Origin: Ferrovum sp.
GTDB lineage: Bacteria > Pseudomonadota > Gammaproteobacteria > Burkholderiales > Ferrovaceae
Direction of reading: 5' to 3'
Assembly: GCA_019456405.1 (NCBI GenBank)
Contig: WJXM01000055.1
Span: 1-64,000 of the forward strand
DNA length: 64,000 nucleotides
Of the stretch, positions 1 to 8,954 are shown piece by piece; position 1 is the stretch's first letter; each line of letters starts with the position of its first letter. The position numbers and the translations under genes are program-made. The notes beneath the pieces were generated by a model, which saw nothing but the letters and a program-made list of their open reading frames with translations, made no database searches and was not told the DNA's origin.

Positions 1-351
1 GACAATCGGGTATCACAATCCGAATTCGTCTGCCTAAGCTGCGGGAACACCGACCATGCGGATCACAATGCGGCGAAGGTTATTGCCATGCGTGGTGTCC
101 GGCAACTGCTGGACGGGAAGTGTGTTCAGAAAGAAAAGAAATGGTGCAGGATCACAAGAAACACGCTGTGCGCACCTGCAAGGGGCGAGGTAGGGGCGGA
201 AGGCTCTCGAACCGGTTGTGAGGAATCGCAATCTACGCCTGGTAAGACCTTGGTAAGTCGTGGTGGTGGAAACACTCCTGCGCTCTGGTCGTTGACCCAG
301 GAAACCCCCGCTCACCTTGTGCGCAAGGCGACAAGACCTTTTGGGCTTTAG
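1..351 (+). CDS. tnpB: TnpB-like RNA-guided nuclease of an IS200/IS605-type element, C-terminal part
   Basis: Only the last 116 residues lie in the window; the reading frame is open from base 1 and stops at TAG 349-351. The visible segment has the second half of the TnpB zinc ribbon (FVCLSCG) followed at once by HADHNAAKVI, the conserved block that carries the third RuvC catalytic Asp. The poorly conserved tail after it is typical of TnpB. In the family, TnpB is a transposon-encoded nuclease guided by an RNA made from the 3' end of its own gene; it helps keep the element in place by cutting donor sites. No tnpA is visible, so the element may be a tnpB-only (IS1341-like) type or have tnpA upstream of the window. 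The element sits right in front of an antitoxin gene that has no toxin partner. Confidence 0.85.
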   Translation, partial: DNRVSQSEFVCLSCGNTDHADHNAAKVIAMRGVRQLLDGKCVQKEKKWCRITRNTLCAPARGEVGAEGSRTGCEESQSTPGKTLVSRGGGNTPALWSLTQETPAHLVRKATRPFGL

Positions 352-368
352 CGGTGGGATACTTCATA
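230..368 (+). ncRNA. Putative right end and omega/reRNA region of the tnpB element
   Basis: In IS200/IS605 elements the guide-RNA scaffold overlaps the 3' end of tnpB and ends exactly at the transposon right end, with the guide read from the flank. Here the coding frame ends at 351. The following segment, around TTTAGCGGTGGGATACTTCA (347-366), has the look of such a right end (TTTAGC, G-rich, TTCA). Both boundaries are estimates: I see the motif directly, but the RNA itself is inferred from the family. If the end is near 366-368, the guide would begin with TAACGATC. Confidence 0.35.
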
Positions 369-424
369 ACGATCATTCCGAGCAGAAAGGCTACCCGTAA
401 TTATTTGACCGAGGGCAGTTCATA

Positions 425-724
425 ATGAATAAAGAAAATTCACTCGAAGAAGAAATTCTTGCCTCTTTTGAAAGGGGCGAGTGGCAATCCACCCCTCATC
501 TGGATGAAGAAATTGCGCGCTTTTCCGCCATGGCATCGGCATCACTTACCAAGAATAAACGCGTAAATATTCGTATTTCCTCCCGTGATCTCGAAGATCT
601 TCAAGCAAAAGCCGCTGAAGAAGCCATCCCTTACCAAACACTGATGGCCAGCGTACTTCACAAATTTGTCACGGGTCGGCTTGTGGAGGTATCACCCGGT
701 CAAACGGATAAGGTTGGATCGTGA
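425..724 (+). CDS. RHH/CopG-type antitoxin, toxin partner missing
   Basis: 99 residues. The C-terminal half (KRVNIRISSRDLEDLQ, then EEAIPYQTLMASVLHKF) is the ribbon-helix-helix-like pattern of CopG/BrnA-class antitoxins, where the beta-strand and helix bind the operator. The N-terminal acidic part (EEEILASFERGEW) would normally wrap the toxin. In this family the toxin gene usually lies directly upstream in the same operon. Here the upstream DNA is the end of a tnpB element and no toxin frame is visible, so the gene looks orphaned, possibly through that insertion. A modest Shine-Dalgarno-like GAGGGC lies 12 bases before the ATG. The end of the gene overlaps an upstream TTG that could start the helicase frame. 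Confidence 0.7.
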   Translation: MNKENSLEEEILASFERGEWQSTPHLDEEIARFSAMASASLTKNKRVNIRISSRDLEDLQAKAAEEAIPYQTLMASVLHKFVTGRLVEVSPGQTDKVGS

Positions 725-806
725 TCACAGCGTCCATGTGGTTGGATCCCTCGATATTGGTCCGCGAGTTGAGAAATGCGATCGATCCTTGGGGGCTTGT
801 TTGAAG

Positions 807-3800
807 ATGAAAGAATCGTCCGGTGATCTCCTGGCTCCTCTCCTTTCCAACGACGAAGACCCCCATCACCGGGTCATGCTGGCCATGGCCCTGTTGTGGT
901 CACCTCATCCGCGCACCACCCTTTATCACCTGTTGCGTCAACTTGACTTCAAGCATCCCGGTGGGCGCATGTTTACGATGGATGAAGTCCGGCACAGCCT
1001 TCAACAACTGGTGGAAACCCAACAGGTGGTTGAATCGAGTCCGCGCCAGGGCCATTACCGACTGGTAGATTCCCGGCGCAATGCGCTGTACGAGGAATTG
1101 CTCGATGGGTTCGAGTGGCCCCTATTGCAACGCGCCTTGCATGAGGTCGAGGGTTTCAACCCGCACCCGGCGAAGAATATCTGGCCTGTGTATGAACGGG
1201 ATGCAACCATCGCCATCGTGCGGCTGGCCCTGTTGACCGGAACGCCTCAGCCTGAAATCAATAAAATGGCCAGTTCGATCAGTCGGTTGATGGATTGGCA
1301 GAGCATTCTGGATGAGGCCGTGTTGCACGAGTTCAGCGAAGCCTCCTTTGCGCGCATTGATCCTGCCGTGCGCTGGGAGTTGTGTTATCGCTTGATCGCG
1401 GGGTTTAATGCCTATTGGAAACTCGATTTGTTGCGAGTGGTCCAGTGGACTCTGACGCAAGCAGAGAGCAGCCATGAAAAAATGCCCATCCATCTGCGTC
1501 TGGTCATTTCTGAACTGTTGCTGCATCGGGGAGAACGAGATTCTGCCGGATTGCTGGTGAAAGGCCTGGCAGGGGGGTGGGTGGATGTCATCAATGCCTA
1601 TGCGTTGGCCCAGGAAGGCCAATGGGCAGAGGCCCAGAACTTGTTTGAAACCGGCCTCAAGAAACGCTATTCCGAAACCGGGGTAAAAAAGCAGGTCCTG
1701 CCTTTCGGCATCGCCTGGATTTACCCGCTGGTATTGCTGGCGCAGCAAACCCCCAAACATCTCGATTTGGCGCGTAAATTTTGCATCGGCGAAGCAGGTA
1801 AACGGAACCCCGATCCTGCCTCCGGTTGGGGACTATGGGTGCGAGCCATAGATATTCGGCGTGGGGATGCCGAGCCCGACAAGACTGCCTTTGGGATGGT
1901 GGAATATTACCGAAAATATATCGACTACGACAATTTATGGCGGGTCCTGCTGGTGGCCTGGCTTGGTCTGGATACTTTGGGTGGTGCCAACCAAACCCAT
2001 CGAGAGGTATTCTCTGGAATGGCGCAGCAGTTGGTCGACCATCTCGAACACTGTGGCTTCAGGTGGTTGGCCGATCTGGTAAAGGGCGCAAAAGCACTCA
2101 TCTGTGGCGAGGAACCTCCCCTAGGGTATTTTGTGGGAGGGAAAGCCGAGCGTTGGCGCGAATTGCTGTCCGCTTTGCAATCCCTGGGGGGCGATATCTC
2201 TGACAAACCCGCTGGCAGTGACGCCAGCCGTTTCATCTGGATGATCGACAGGGGGAAAGACGGTGCATTGAAGAATATCATTCCGCTGGAGCAAAAACAT
2301 GGGGTGCGCGGTTGGAACAAACCCAAGGAAGTCACACTGGCCAAACTTGCCGGGAATCCGCACCTCCTGCCCTGGGACGCCAAAGTGGCCAATTGCATTC
2401 ATACCGATAAATATGCACGACGAAGTCATGTACTGGACCTGCCCGGGGCCGTGCAAGCATTGATCGGACATCCGGCCATCGTGCTCAGTGACAAACCGGA
2501 ACAGTTGATCGAATTGAGCGAAGGAAGGCCTGAGATCGAGGTCATCCACAAGGGCGACAAAATCACCATGAAGGTCGTTCCTCCGCTCCGCGAGGGCATT
2601 CCCGCCGACTCCGCCCATTTTTATCGTGCCGAAGAAAAACGCGAGGCAGAGGCGCTACGCCAGATCACGCTGATTCAAGATTCGGCGCAACGGGTGCGTT
2701 TGGTTCAATTCAATCCGGCACAGCGCCGGGTCGCGCAATTGCTTGCGGGACGAGTGGTGATTCCGGCGAGTGCGCACAATGAACTGCAAGCCGCGATGAA
2801 GGCGTTGACCAGTCACTTTCAATTACAGGCGGATCATTTGCAAGCCGCCCACGAAGTTCCCGCCGAAGCGCGTTTGCGCGCAGAATTATCGCCCTTGGGC
2901 GATGGCTTGCTGCTGCGTTTGGTGGCTACGCCGCTGGGTGCAGAGGGTCCGCGTATGGCGCCGGGCAGTGGCCGCACCCGTTTGATGGCTTTGGTGGGAG
3001 GGAAAAGCGTGGGCACGACGCGCCCGCTGGCAGTGGAACGCGCCCATCTCGATGCGGTCCTCGATGCGCTGCCCTTCCTCGAAGCCTGTGAAGGAAATCG
3101 CCAGGAGTGCGAATGGGAAATCGCCACCCCGGAAGAAGCGCTGGCTTCGGTGGAAGTGCTTCCCACCCTTCCTGCCATTCTTGCGCTGGATTGGCCCAAA
3201 GGGAAGACCGTACGCGTGGTGACGGTCGATACGCCAAAACTGGTCGTTCAAGTGAGAAGCGAACGGGACTGGTTCAGACTGAACGGCGAAGCCAGGGTGG
3301 ATGAAGGGTTGACCATCACTTTTGAGACCCTGTTGGCTGCCTCGCTCGGTCCAAGCCGTTTCATCGCCATGGGTGACGGAGTGTATGCCGCGCTCACCCA
3401 TAGCCTGAAGGAGCGACTGAAGGATCTGGCTGTGGTCATGGAAACCGACAAGCGGGGCGCACGCATGCCGCATCTGGCTGCGGCATGGGTCGATGAGGCC
3501 CTGGAAGGAATGGCTACCAAGGCTGATGAAGAATTTCACGATACCATCAAAAAGTTGCATACCACCCGGAATCAGGATATTCCTCTGCCCAGGACCTTGC
3601 AAACCGATTTGCGTCCCTATCAGGAAGAAGGCTACCTGTGGGCATCGAGGCTCGCGCAAGCGGGATTTGGTGCTTGCCTTGCGGACGACATGGGGCTAGG
3701 TAAAACCCTGCAATCGCTGGCTCTGCTCCTGGCCCGTGCTGAAGGGGGGCCCGCGCTGGTGATTGCCCCCACTTCTGTATGTGGCAACTGGATGGCCGAA

Positions 3801-4988
3801 GCCGCACGCTTTGCACCCAGCCTCAATTTTCATCTCTACAGTGAGGTGAATCGCGAAGCGATCATCCCTCAGTCCGCTCCCTTCGATGTGGTCGTGGCAT
3901 CCTACGGTCTGGTGCAGCAAGCCAGCGAACAATTTTCCGCAAAACATTGGCACACCCTCATCGCCGACGAGGCGCAAGCCATCAAGAATTCCGCCACGAA
4001 ACGAAGTCAGGCAGTCTTTCAACTCGACGCGGATTTTCGTCTTGCCCTGTCCGGTACGCCGGTAGAGAATCGCCTAGCCGAATTATGGTCCATCATGCGC
4101 TTTGTCAACCCCGGTTTGCTGGGTACCCTCAGCCGTTTCAACGAGCGCTTTGCCCTCCCGATCGAGCGCGACAAAGACCGTGACGCCCAGCATATTTTGC
4201 GGCGTCTGATCGCACCCTTCCTGCTCCGCCGCACCAAGGCTCAAGTGCTGCAGGAACTGCCGCCGCGCACCGAGATGATCATCACCATCGAGCCTGGCAA
4301 AGAGGAAGCAGCGCACTATGAAGCCGTGCGCCGTCAGGCAATTGCCGAAGCGGATACCGCCGTTGCCAGTCATAGAGCCGGGCAAGCGCGCATGAATGTC
4401 CTTGCCCAGTTGACCCGTTTGCGTCGCGCCGCCTGCGATCCCCGCATCATCACGCCCACTTTCGCCGCCGCAGGCGGCAAGGTACAGACCTTCACCACGC
4501 TGGCTCTGGAGTTGGTTGCCAATGGGCATAAAGCACTGGTGTTCAGCCAGTTTGTGGATTTCCTCACCTTGCTGCGCGAGGCGCTGGAAGCCAACGGCAT
4601 CACCTACCAATATCTGGATGGTTCCACGCCTGCAGCCGAGAGGACCAAGCGCATCGCCGCATTCCAGGCAGGGAAAAGTGATCTGTTTTTGATCAGCCTG
4701 AAAGCAGGCGGGTTTGGTCTGAATCTCACTGCAGCAGACTATGTGGTCATCACCGATCCCTGGTGGAACCCCGCCGCCGAGGATCAGGCCATGGGGAGAG
4801 CTCATCGTATGGGACAACAACGTCCGGTGACCGTGTACCGGTTGGTGATGCAAGGGACTGTGGAAGAGCTCATCGTCGGTTTGCACAACGATAAGCGTGC
4901 ATTGGCTGAAAGCATCCTGGGGGAGGGCGAAGCGGTCAGTCTGCCCTCCACCGACGAACTCATTTCCCTGATCAAAGGGGGCCGATAA
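807..4988 (+). CDS. SNF2-family DEAD/DEAH-box helicase
   Basis: About 1393 residues. The C-terminal third is a full SNF2 motor: DLRPYQEEG near residue 933, Walker A DDMGLGKT near 960, motif II DEAQ near 1053, LSGTPVENR (motif III), then a helicase-C domain ending in QAMGRAHRMGQQ (motif VI, arginine fingers). The N-terminal two thirds carry no motif I can name and probably form a helical substrate-recognition region. The family translocates on double-stranded DNA using ATP and often occurs in accessory or defence islands. I chose ATG 807 because it follows a GGGGG stretch and gives a natural N-terminus; the frame stays open back to a TTG at 666, inside the antitoxin gene. It has no partner genes beside it, so its role is unknown. 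Confidence 0.85.
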   Translation: MKESSGDLLAPLLSNDEDPHHRVMLAMALLWSPHPRTTLYHLLRQLDFKHPGGRMFTMDEVRHSLQQLVETQQVVESSPRQGHYRLVDSRRNALYEELLDGFEWPLLQRALHEVEGFNPHPAKNIWPVYERDATIAIVRLALLTGTPQPEINKMASSISRLMDWQSILDEAVLHEFSEASFARIDPAVRWELCYRLIAGFNAYWKLDLLRVVQWTLTQAESSHEKMPIHLRLVISELLLHRGERDSAGLLVKGLAGGWVDVINAYALAQEGQWAEAQNLFETGLKKRYSETGVKKQVLPFGIAWIYPLVLLAQQTPKHLDLARKFCIGEAGKRNPDPASGWGLWVRAIDIRRGDAEPDKTAFGMVEYYRKYIDYDNLWRVLLVAWLGLDTLGGANQTHREVFSGMAQQLVDHLEHCGFRWLADLVKGAKALICGEEPPLGYFVGGKAERWRELLSALQSLGGDISDKPAGSDASRFIWMIDRGKDGALKNIIPLEQKHGVRGWNKPKEVTLAKLAGNPHLLPWDAKVANCIHTDKYARRSHVLDLPGAVQALIGHPAIVLSDKPEQLIELSEGRPEIEVIHKGDKITMKVVPPLREGIPADSAHFYRAEEKREAEALRQITLIQDSAQRVRLVQFNPAQRRVAQLLAGRVVIPASAHNELQAAMKALTSHFQLQADHLQAAHEVPAEARLRAELSPLGDGLLLRLVATPLGAEGPRMAPGSGRTRLMALVGGKSVGTTRPLAVERAHLDAVLDALPFLEACEGNRQECEWEIATPEEALASVEVLPTLPAILALDWPKGKTVRVVTVDTPKLVVQVRSERDWFRLNGEARVDEGLTITFETLLAASLGPSRFIAMGDGVYAALTHSLKERLKDLAVVMETDKRGARMPHLAAAWVDEALEGMATKADEEFHDTIKKLHTTRNQDIPLPRTLQTDLRPYQEEGYLWASRLAQAGFGACLADDMGLGKTLQSLALLLARAEGGPALVIAPTSVCGNWMAEAARFAPSLNFHLYSEVNREAIIPQSAPFDVVVASYGLVQQASEQFSAKHWHTLIADEAQAIKNSATKRSQAVFQLDADFRLALSGTPVENRLAELWSIMRFVNPGLLGTLSRFNERFALPIERDKDRDAQHILRRLIAPFLLRRTKAQVLQELPPRTEMIITIEPGKEEAAHYEAVRRQAIAEADTAVASHRAGQARMNVLAQLTRLRRAACDPRIITPTFAAAGGKVQTFTTLALELVANGHKALVFSQFVDFLTLLREALEANGITYQYLDGSTPAAERTKRIAAFQAGKSDLFLISLKAGGFGLNLTAADYVVITDPWWNPAAEDQAMGRAHRMGQQRPVTVYRLVMQGTVEELIVGLHNDKRALAESILGEGEAVSLPSTDELISLIKGGR

Positions 4989-5078
4989 CCCCCTGAGCCG
5001 TGAACGTCGCTTTGTCCAATGAGAACTTTCCGGCTTTTTGTGAGGGGATGTTCCTGGGGGGCAGGTATAGTCAGAAGC

Positions 5079-5312
5079 ATGACCCATGAACACGACAGCA
5101 GTTACAAGTACCTGTTTTCCGCCCCGGAGATGGTGCGTGACCTGATCATGGGGTTCGTGCCGGACGAGTGGCTGCACGGTCTGGATTACAGGACGCTGGA
5201 GCGGGTGGACGGCAGTTACATCACCGAAGACTTTCGCGGTCGTGCGGATGACATCGTCTGGCGGATCAAGTTGGGTGGCGAGTGGGACTGCGTGATCAAT
5301 GCTAATGTCTAA
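5079..5312 (+). pseudogene. Rpn-family recombination-promoting nuclease (transposase_31-like), N-terminal remnant
   Basis: The first ~70 residues (HEHDSSYKYLFSAPEMVRD, later DFRGRADDIVWR) match the start of Rpn/PD-(D/E)XK nucleases, which are normally about 300 residues. Homology fades after GEWDC and the frame stops at 5312, so the core of the nuclease domain and the whole C-terminus are lost. A separate C-terminal Rpn wreck lies at 28.8 kb. A TATAGT box ends 8 bases before the ATG. The next bases switch into another decayed gene, so this spot seems to be a deletion scar. Confidence 0.75.
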
Positions 5313-5356
5313 ATCTACCAAAAAATAGATATGATAAGGTAGAAATATGTAGACTT

Positions 5357-5365
5357 TGCTATAAT
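5357..5365 (+). promoter_or_regulatory. Extended -10 promoter element before the ATPase remnant
   Basis: The sequence TGCTATAAT is a perfect -10 hexamer with the TGn extension. It sits in a short AT-rich stretch between two gene wrecks, about 20 bases before the first recognisable codon of the ATPase remnant. I see no good -35 box. If active it would transcribe only a broken gene. Confidence 0.4.
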
Positions 5366-5384
5366 AATTTCCAACCCCTTTTCT

Positions 5385-5793
5385 CCCGGAGCAGGGGCGC
5401 CACCGCCCGAACTCGTGGGCCGCTCTGAAATTCTGGAACGGGCCGATTCTCATGGCCCGAGTGCGACGGCAGCGGGCAGAACGAAGCCTTGTGTTGACGG
5501 GCTTGCGGGGTGTGGGCAAGACGGTCCTGTTAAACGAGATTGGGCGCAAGGTCCGCGCCGCCGGATACCACACGATCAGTCTCGAGGCCGGGGGGCCCGG
5601 ACCCTATCGTTTTCGGGATGTTGCCACAGGCATGGGTGTCGAATCCTCGACCCTGGGGCCGGTCCGTGCAAAAATGATCAAGGAGGGCATGATTTACAGT
5701 CCCGCGCATGGGGCGCTGAGTTTCACGGTTCCGCTATTCGACAGTTTTTTGCGCCGAATCATGCCTGATCAAGCGATACTGGACGAGGGCTGA
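5385..5793 (+). pseudogene. AAA-type ATP-binding protein, frameshifted and internally deleted
   Basis: Two reading frames must be joined. Frame one gives PPPELVGRSEILERA, a typical entry into ATPases of this class. After a frameshift near 5445 the next frame gives GLRGVGKTVLLNEI (Walker A). The protein then jumps, within about 30 residues, to SSTLGPVRAKMIKEGMIY and FTVPLFDSFLRR, which belong to the C-terminal winged-helix part of the same family. A complete member is roughly 380-400 residues, so more than half is missing, including Walker B. The family assignment rests on my recognition of these motifs. It is not functional as an ATPase. Confidence 0.7.
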
Positions 5794-5909
5794 TACTTCA
5801 TGGACTCAGGCCCGCCATGTCCTAGGCCCCCTGCACCAACGCCAGGCAAATTTTGCCCACAGTAAAATCCGGTTACCCGTTATTCCAGCGCCATCATTTT
5901 GTTGCAGAA

Positions 5910-7079
5910 TTACAATCGCGACATGTCCGTAAAGATCCTTGAATCAGGTTGTTCCACTTTCTGCCACACCACGCGGTTCACGTAGTCGATGTAACTCAAT
6001 ACGATGCGTACAATCTGTTTTGAAACAGGTCCGTTTTCATAATCAGGCACTGGGGGCATCACGCGTTTCTCCTTGTTGTGCTGGGATAGCACGACGCGCA
6101 TGGCATCCAGGACAGGCTCCCTCTTGAGACCGCTCATGATGAGCGTTCCCACATCCATTCCTTCAGGACGCTCGTGAGCATTGCGAATGGTGATGGCGGG
6201 CAGGTTGAGTAAGGATGCTTCCTCGGTGATGGTGCCACTGTCAGACACTACACAGGTGGCTTCCATCTGGAGTTTTATGTAATCACAAAAACCAAAGGGT
6301 TTCAGAAAACGCACCTGAGGATGAAGCCCTTTCAGTTCCAGTGCTTCCAGCCGTTTTTTTGTTCTGGGGTGTGTGGAGACCACTATGGGGAAGTTGAATT
6401 TTTCCGCCAGGGCATTGAGAGTGTCCACCAGATCAAGGAGATTATGTTGAGAGTCCACGTTTTCTTCACGGTGAGCGCTCACGATGAAAAAACGCCCGGA
6501 GTCGAGTGACATACGTTGCAGAATGTCAGACCCCTGGATTTTTGGCATGTAGTGATCCAACACTTCCCACATGTGCGACCCGGTCTTGAAGATGGTTTCT
6601 GGGCGAATGCCTTCGGCCAGCAGATAGCGCCGAGCATGTTCAGTGAGTACCAAATTGATGTCACTTAGATGGTCCAGAACTTTGCGGTTAAGTTCTTCAG
6701 GAACGCGCTGGTCAAAACAGCGATTGCCGGCTTCCATGTGAAACACTGGAATTTTCCTGCGTTTGGCTGAAATAACCGCCAGGCAGGAGTTTGTATCCCC
6801 ATACAGCAGTACCGCTTCAGGCATTTCCTGTTCCATGATTCGATCCGATTTTTCGATGACGCGTCCGATGGTTTGGGCTGTATTGTCTCCATTGGCGGCC
6901 AAAAAATGATCCGGTTTTCGAATGCTTAGATCTTCAAAAAATACCTGATTCAGTTCATAGTCGTAATTCTGTCCTGTATGTACCAGCACATGATGAGTAT
7001 GGCGGTCCAATTCGGCAATGACGCGACTCATCTTGATGAGTTCGGGGCGGGTACCCACGATGGTCATGATTTTACGCAT
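5910..7079 (-). CDS. wecB: UDP-N-acetylglucosamine 2-epimerase, FnlC/CapG-type
   Basis: 389 residues of the non-hydrolysing UDP-GlcNAc 2-epimerase fold. Visible signatures are GTRPELIKMSRVI at the N-terminus, HTGQNYD, HMEAGNRCFD, VSAHREENVD and SDSGTITEEA. Next to an FnlA-type dehydratase the likely reaction is the last step to UDP-N-acetyl-L-fucosamine (or a close 2,6-dideoxy sugar), epimerising C2 of the 6-deoxy intermediate, rather than making UDP-ManNAc. The start overlaps the end of the dehydratase gene by 8 bases, so the two are translationally coupled. It is the last gene of the polysaccharide operon. The wecB symbol names the family; fnlC would fit the inferred pathway better. Confidence 0.88.
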   Translation of the reverse strand: MRKIMTIVGTRPELIKMSRVIAELDRHTHHVLVHTGQNYDYELNQVFFEDLSIRKPDHFLAANGDNTAQTIGRVIEKSDRIMEQEMPEAVLLYGDTNSCLAVISAKRRKIPVFHMEAGNRCFDQRVPEELNRKVLDHLSDINLVLTEHARRYLLAEGIRPETIFKTGSHMWEVLDHYMPKIQGSDILQRMSLDSGRFFIVSAHREENVDSQHNLLDLVDTLNALAEKFNFPIVVSTHPRTKKRLEALELKGLHPQVRFLKPFGFCDYIKLQMEATCVVSDSGTITEEASLLNLPAITIRNAHERPEGMDVGTLIMSGLKREPVLDAMRVVLSQHNKEKRVMPPVPDYENGPVSKQIVRIVLSYIDYVNRVVWQKVEQPDSRIFTDMSRL

Positions 7080-8082
7080 GGAGTGCTTCCTTGATATCGT
7101 CCAGTTTGAGTAGCAATGATTTTATTTCTTCCACCTTCAGTCGCTGAGTGTTGTGGGAGGTGTAATCCTCCGCAGAAGAAATCTTTACTTCTCCTTCGCT
7201 GAAAAAACGGGCATAGTTAAGGTCGCGGTTGTCGGCTGGAATGCGGTAGTAGCGGCCCATGTCATGAGCGTGGGCCATCTCCTCACGAGAAATGAGAGAC
7301 TCGTACAGTTTTTCGCCGTGGCGGGTGCCAATGATGCGGATCTCGTTGTTGGCAGCAAATAATTCTCTCAGTGCCAAGGCCAAGTCCATCACGGTAGATG
7401 CCGGGGCTTTTTGCACGAAGATGTCGCCCTGCTGACCGTGGGCGTAGGCGTGCAGCACCAAGTCAACCGAGTCCTCCAGCGACATCAGAAATCTCGTCAT
7501 GTGGGGGTCGGTAATTGTCAGAGGCTGGTTTGTCTTGATCTGGGATATGAACAGCGGAATGACAGATCCTCGGGAAGCCATGACATTGCCATAGCGAGTG
7601 GCGCAGAAAACCGTTTCGTCATCAGTTTGACCTCGTGCATTGGCTACCATGACCTTTTCGGCCATGGCCTTGGATATGCCCATGGCATTGATGGGATACA
7701 CTGCCTTGTCTGTGCTTAGAACCACCACCCGTTTCACATGCTCGTAAGTAGCAGCCCGGAGTACATTGTCCGTACCCATTACATTGGTGCGCAAGGCCTC
7801 CATGGGATAAAACTCGCAGGAAGGCACCTGCTTGAGGGCTGCTGCATGAAAGACATAATCCACCCCTTTCATGGTCCGTCGAACACTCTCCTCGTCGCGC
7901 ACATCGCCGATATGAAACTTCAGTTTTGGGTGATTAAAGGCAATACGCATGTCCTCCTGTTTCTTTTCATCACGGCTAAAAATCCGGATTTCGCGAATTC
8001 CTGTATTGAGAAAACGCTTAAGAACCGTATGCCCGAAAGAGCCCGTACCACCGGTAATCAGCAAAACATTGTCTTCAAACAT
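7072..8082 (-). CDS. fnlA: UDP-GlcNAc 4,6-dehydratase/5-epimerase, FnlA/CapE/WbjB-type
   Basis: 336 residues, cytosolic extended SDR. The Rossmann loop GGTGSFGHTV is at the N-terminus. The catalytic region reads STDKAVYPINAMGISKAMAE, with Met in place of the usual Tyr of the YxxxK motif, a hallmark of the inverting sugar-nucleotide dehydratases of the FlaA1/FnlA/WbpM group. Its length and lack of membrane helices fit FnlA rather than WbpM. It would convert UDP-GlcNAc to 2-acetamido-2,6-dideoxy-4-keto-L-hexoses, the entry to UDP-L-FucNAc. A clear AGGAG lies before the ATG. It lies between the RmlD-like reductase gene and the 2-epimerase gene, which supports one three-enzyme pathway. Confidence 0.87.
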   Translation of the reverse strand: MFEDNVLLITGGTGSFGHTVLKRFLNTGIREIRIFSRDEKKQEDMRIAFNHPKLKFHIGDVRDEESVRRTMKGVDYVFHAAALKQVPSCEFYPMEALRTNVMGTDNVLRAATYEHVKRVVVLSTDKAVYPINAMGISKAMAEKVMVANARGQTDDETVFCATRYGNVMASRGSVIPLFISQIKTNQPLTITDPHMTRFLMSLEDSVDLVLHAYAHGQQGDIFVQKAPASTVMDLALALRELFAANNEIRIIGTRHGEKLYESLISREEMAHAHDMGRYYRIPADNRDLNYARFFSEGEVKISSAEDYTSHNTQRLKVEEIKSLLLKLDDIKEALHA

Positions 8083-8090
8083 GCAAACTC

Positions 8091-8954
8091 CTAATGTAAT
8101 CTGGATTGATGCATCATGGACACCAGGGCAGCCCAGTCAGGGGCCGTGTAATCCGTGGCAGCATGAAACCTGTCAGCGCACAAAGAGCGATCGATGATCA
8201 CGGAGTCATCAGGGACGATATCGATATTCTTCTTGTACTGGGTGGCTACCAAGCGCAACAAGTCAAGTTTTGAGATAGGGGCTGAAGCCACATGATACAG
8301 CCCTGACAATTGAGGTCTGGGAATCACAGAGTCCAGGATTACCCGCGCCAGTTCCACCGTGGGGAGACCTGAGTAAATGGCTTTTGCATATCCCCGAACC
8401 TGTTCCTTCTGGGAAAGGAACCAATCCAACAGCGCGTAATGGGTAGACAATTCGTGACCGATGATGGAAGTACGCAAGGTCACCACGTGAGATAGGTCAT
8501 GGATCTCTCCCATAAATTTTGATTTTCCATACAAGTCTTCCGCATCGGACAAGTCGGATTCGGTGTAACGACCCTTTAATCCTGAAAAAACACAATCGGT
8601 ACTGATATGAATCAGGCGTGTATTCGAAAGGCTGCACAGTCTGGCCAGTCGATGAGGAAGCAAGGCATTGACAGGCAGGACGGCCAGGGGGTCATTCGCG
8701 TGAGAGAGTTGCTTGATCACTCCTACGCAGTTGATGGCCACATCCGGGCGCACTGTTGAAAACACGTCCACCAGTGCGTCCTGATTCAAAATATCCGTAT
8801 TGGCCAGCATGCGGTGCCGGATTTTCTGATCAAAGTGAAATTGCCCACCAGGTTGGCGCAGTGTGCCCCAGACTTCGTGGTTGGAATTTCGTGAATATTC
8901 GCGAAACAGCATGCTGCCTAGCATGCCGGTGATGCCGAGAATCAGGATTTTCAT
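8091..8954 (-). CDS. RmlD-like SDR sugar-nucleotide reductase
   Basis: 287 residues from ATG 8954. It has the RmlD-type nucleotide-binding loop GITGMLGSM, HISTDCVFSG and DLYGKSKFMGE, which contains the YxxxK catalytic pair. Lying between fnlA and the 2-epimerase it occupies the position of FnlB/WbjC, and most simply reduces the 4-keto group of the 6-deoxy intermediate. It lacks the extra C-terminal cupin domain of classical FnlB, so it is an RmlD-type stand-in. The upstream frame extends further, but ATG 8954 overlaps the previous glycosyltransferase stop by 4 bases (ATGA), which fixes the start. Pathway role is inferred from context. Confidence 0.82.
   Translation of the reverse strand: MKILILGITGMLGSMLFREYSRNSNHEVWGTLRQPGGQFHFDQKIRHRMLANTDILNQDALVDVFSTVRPDVAINCVGVIKQLSHANDPLAVLPVNALLPHRLARLCSLSNTRLIHISTDCVFSGLKGRYTESDLSDAEDLYGKSKFMGEIHDLSHVVTLRTSIIGHELSTHYALLDWFLSQKEQVRGYAKAIYSGLPTVELARVILDSVIPRPQLSGLYHVASAPISKLDLLRLVATQYKKNIDIVPDDSVIIDRSLCADRFHAATDYTAPDWAALVSMMHQSRLH

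Noticed and set aside
4083..5573. 496-residue open frame on the minus strand
   Set aside because: It is antisense to the SNF2 helicase and the Rpn and ATPase remnants, with no domain motif. A shadow of GC-rich coding DNA.
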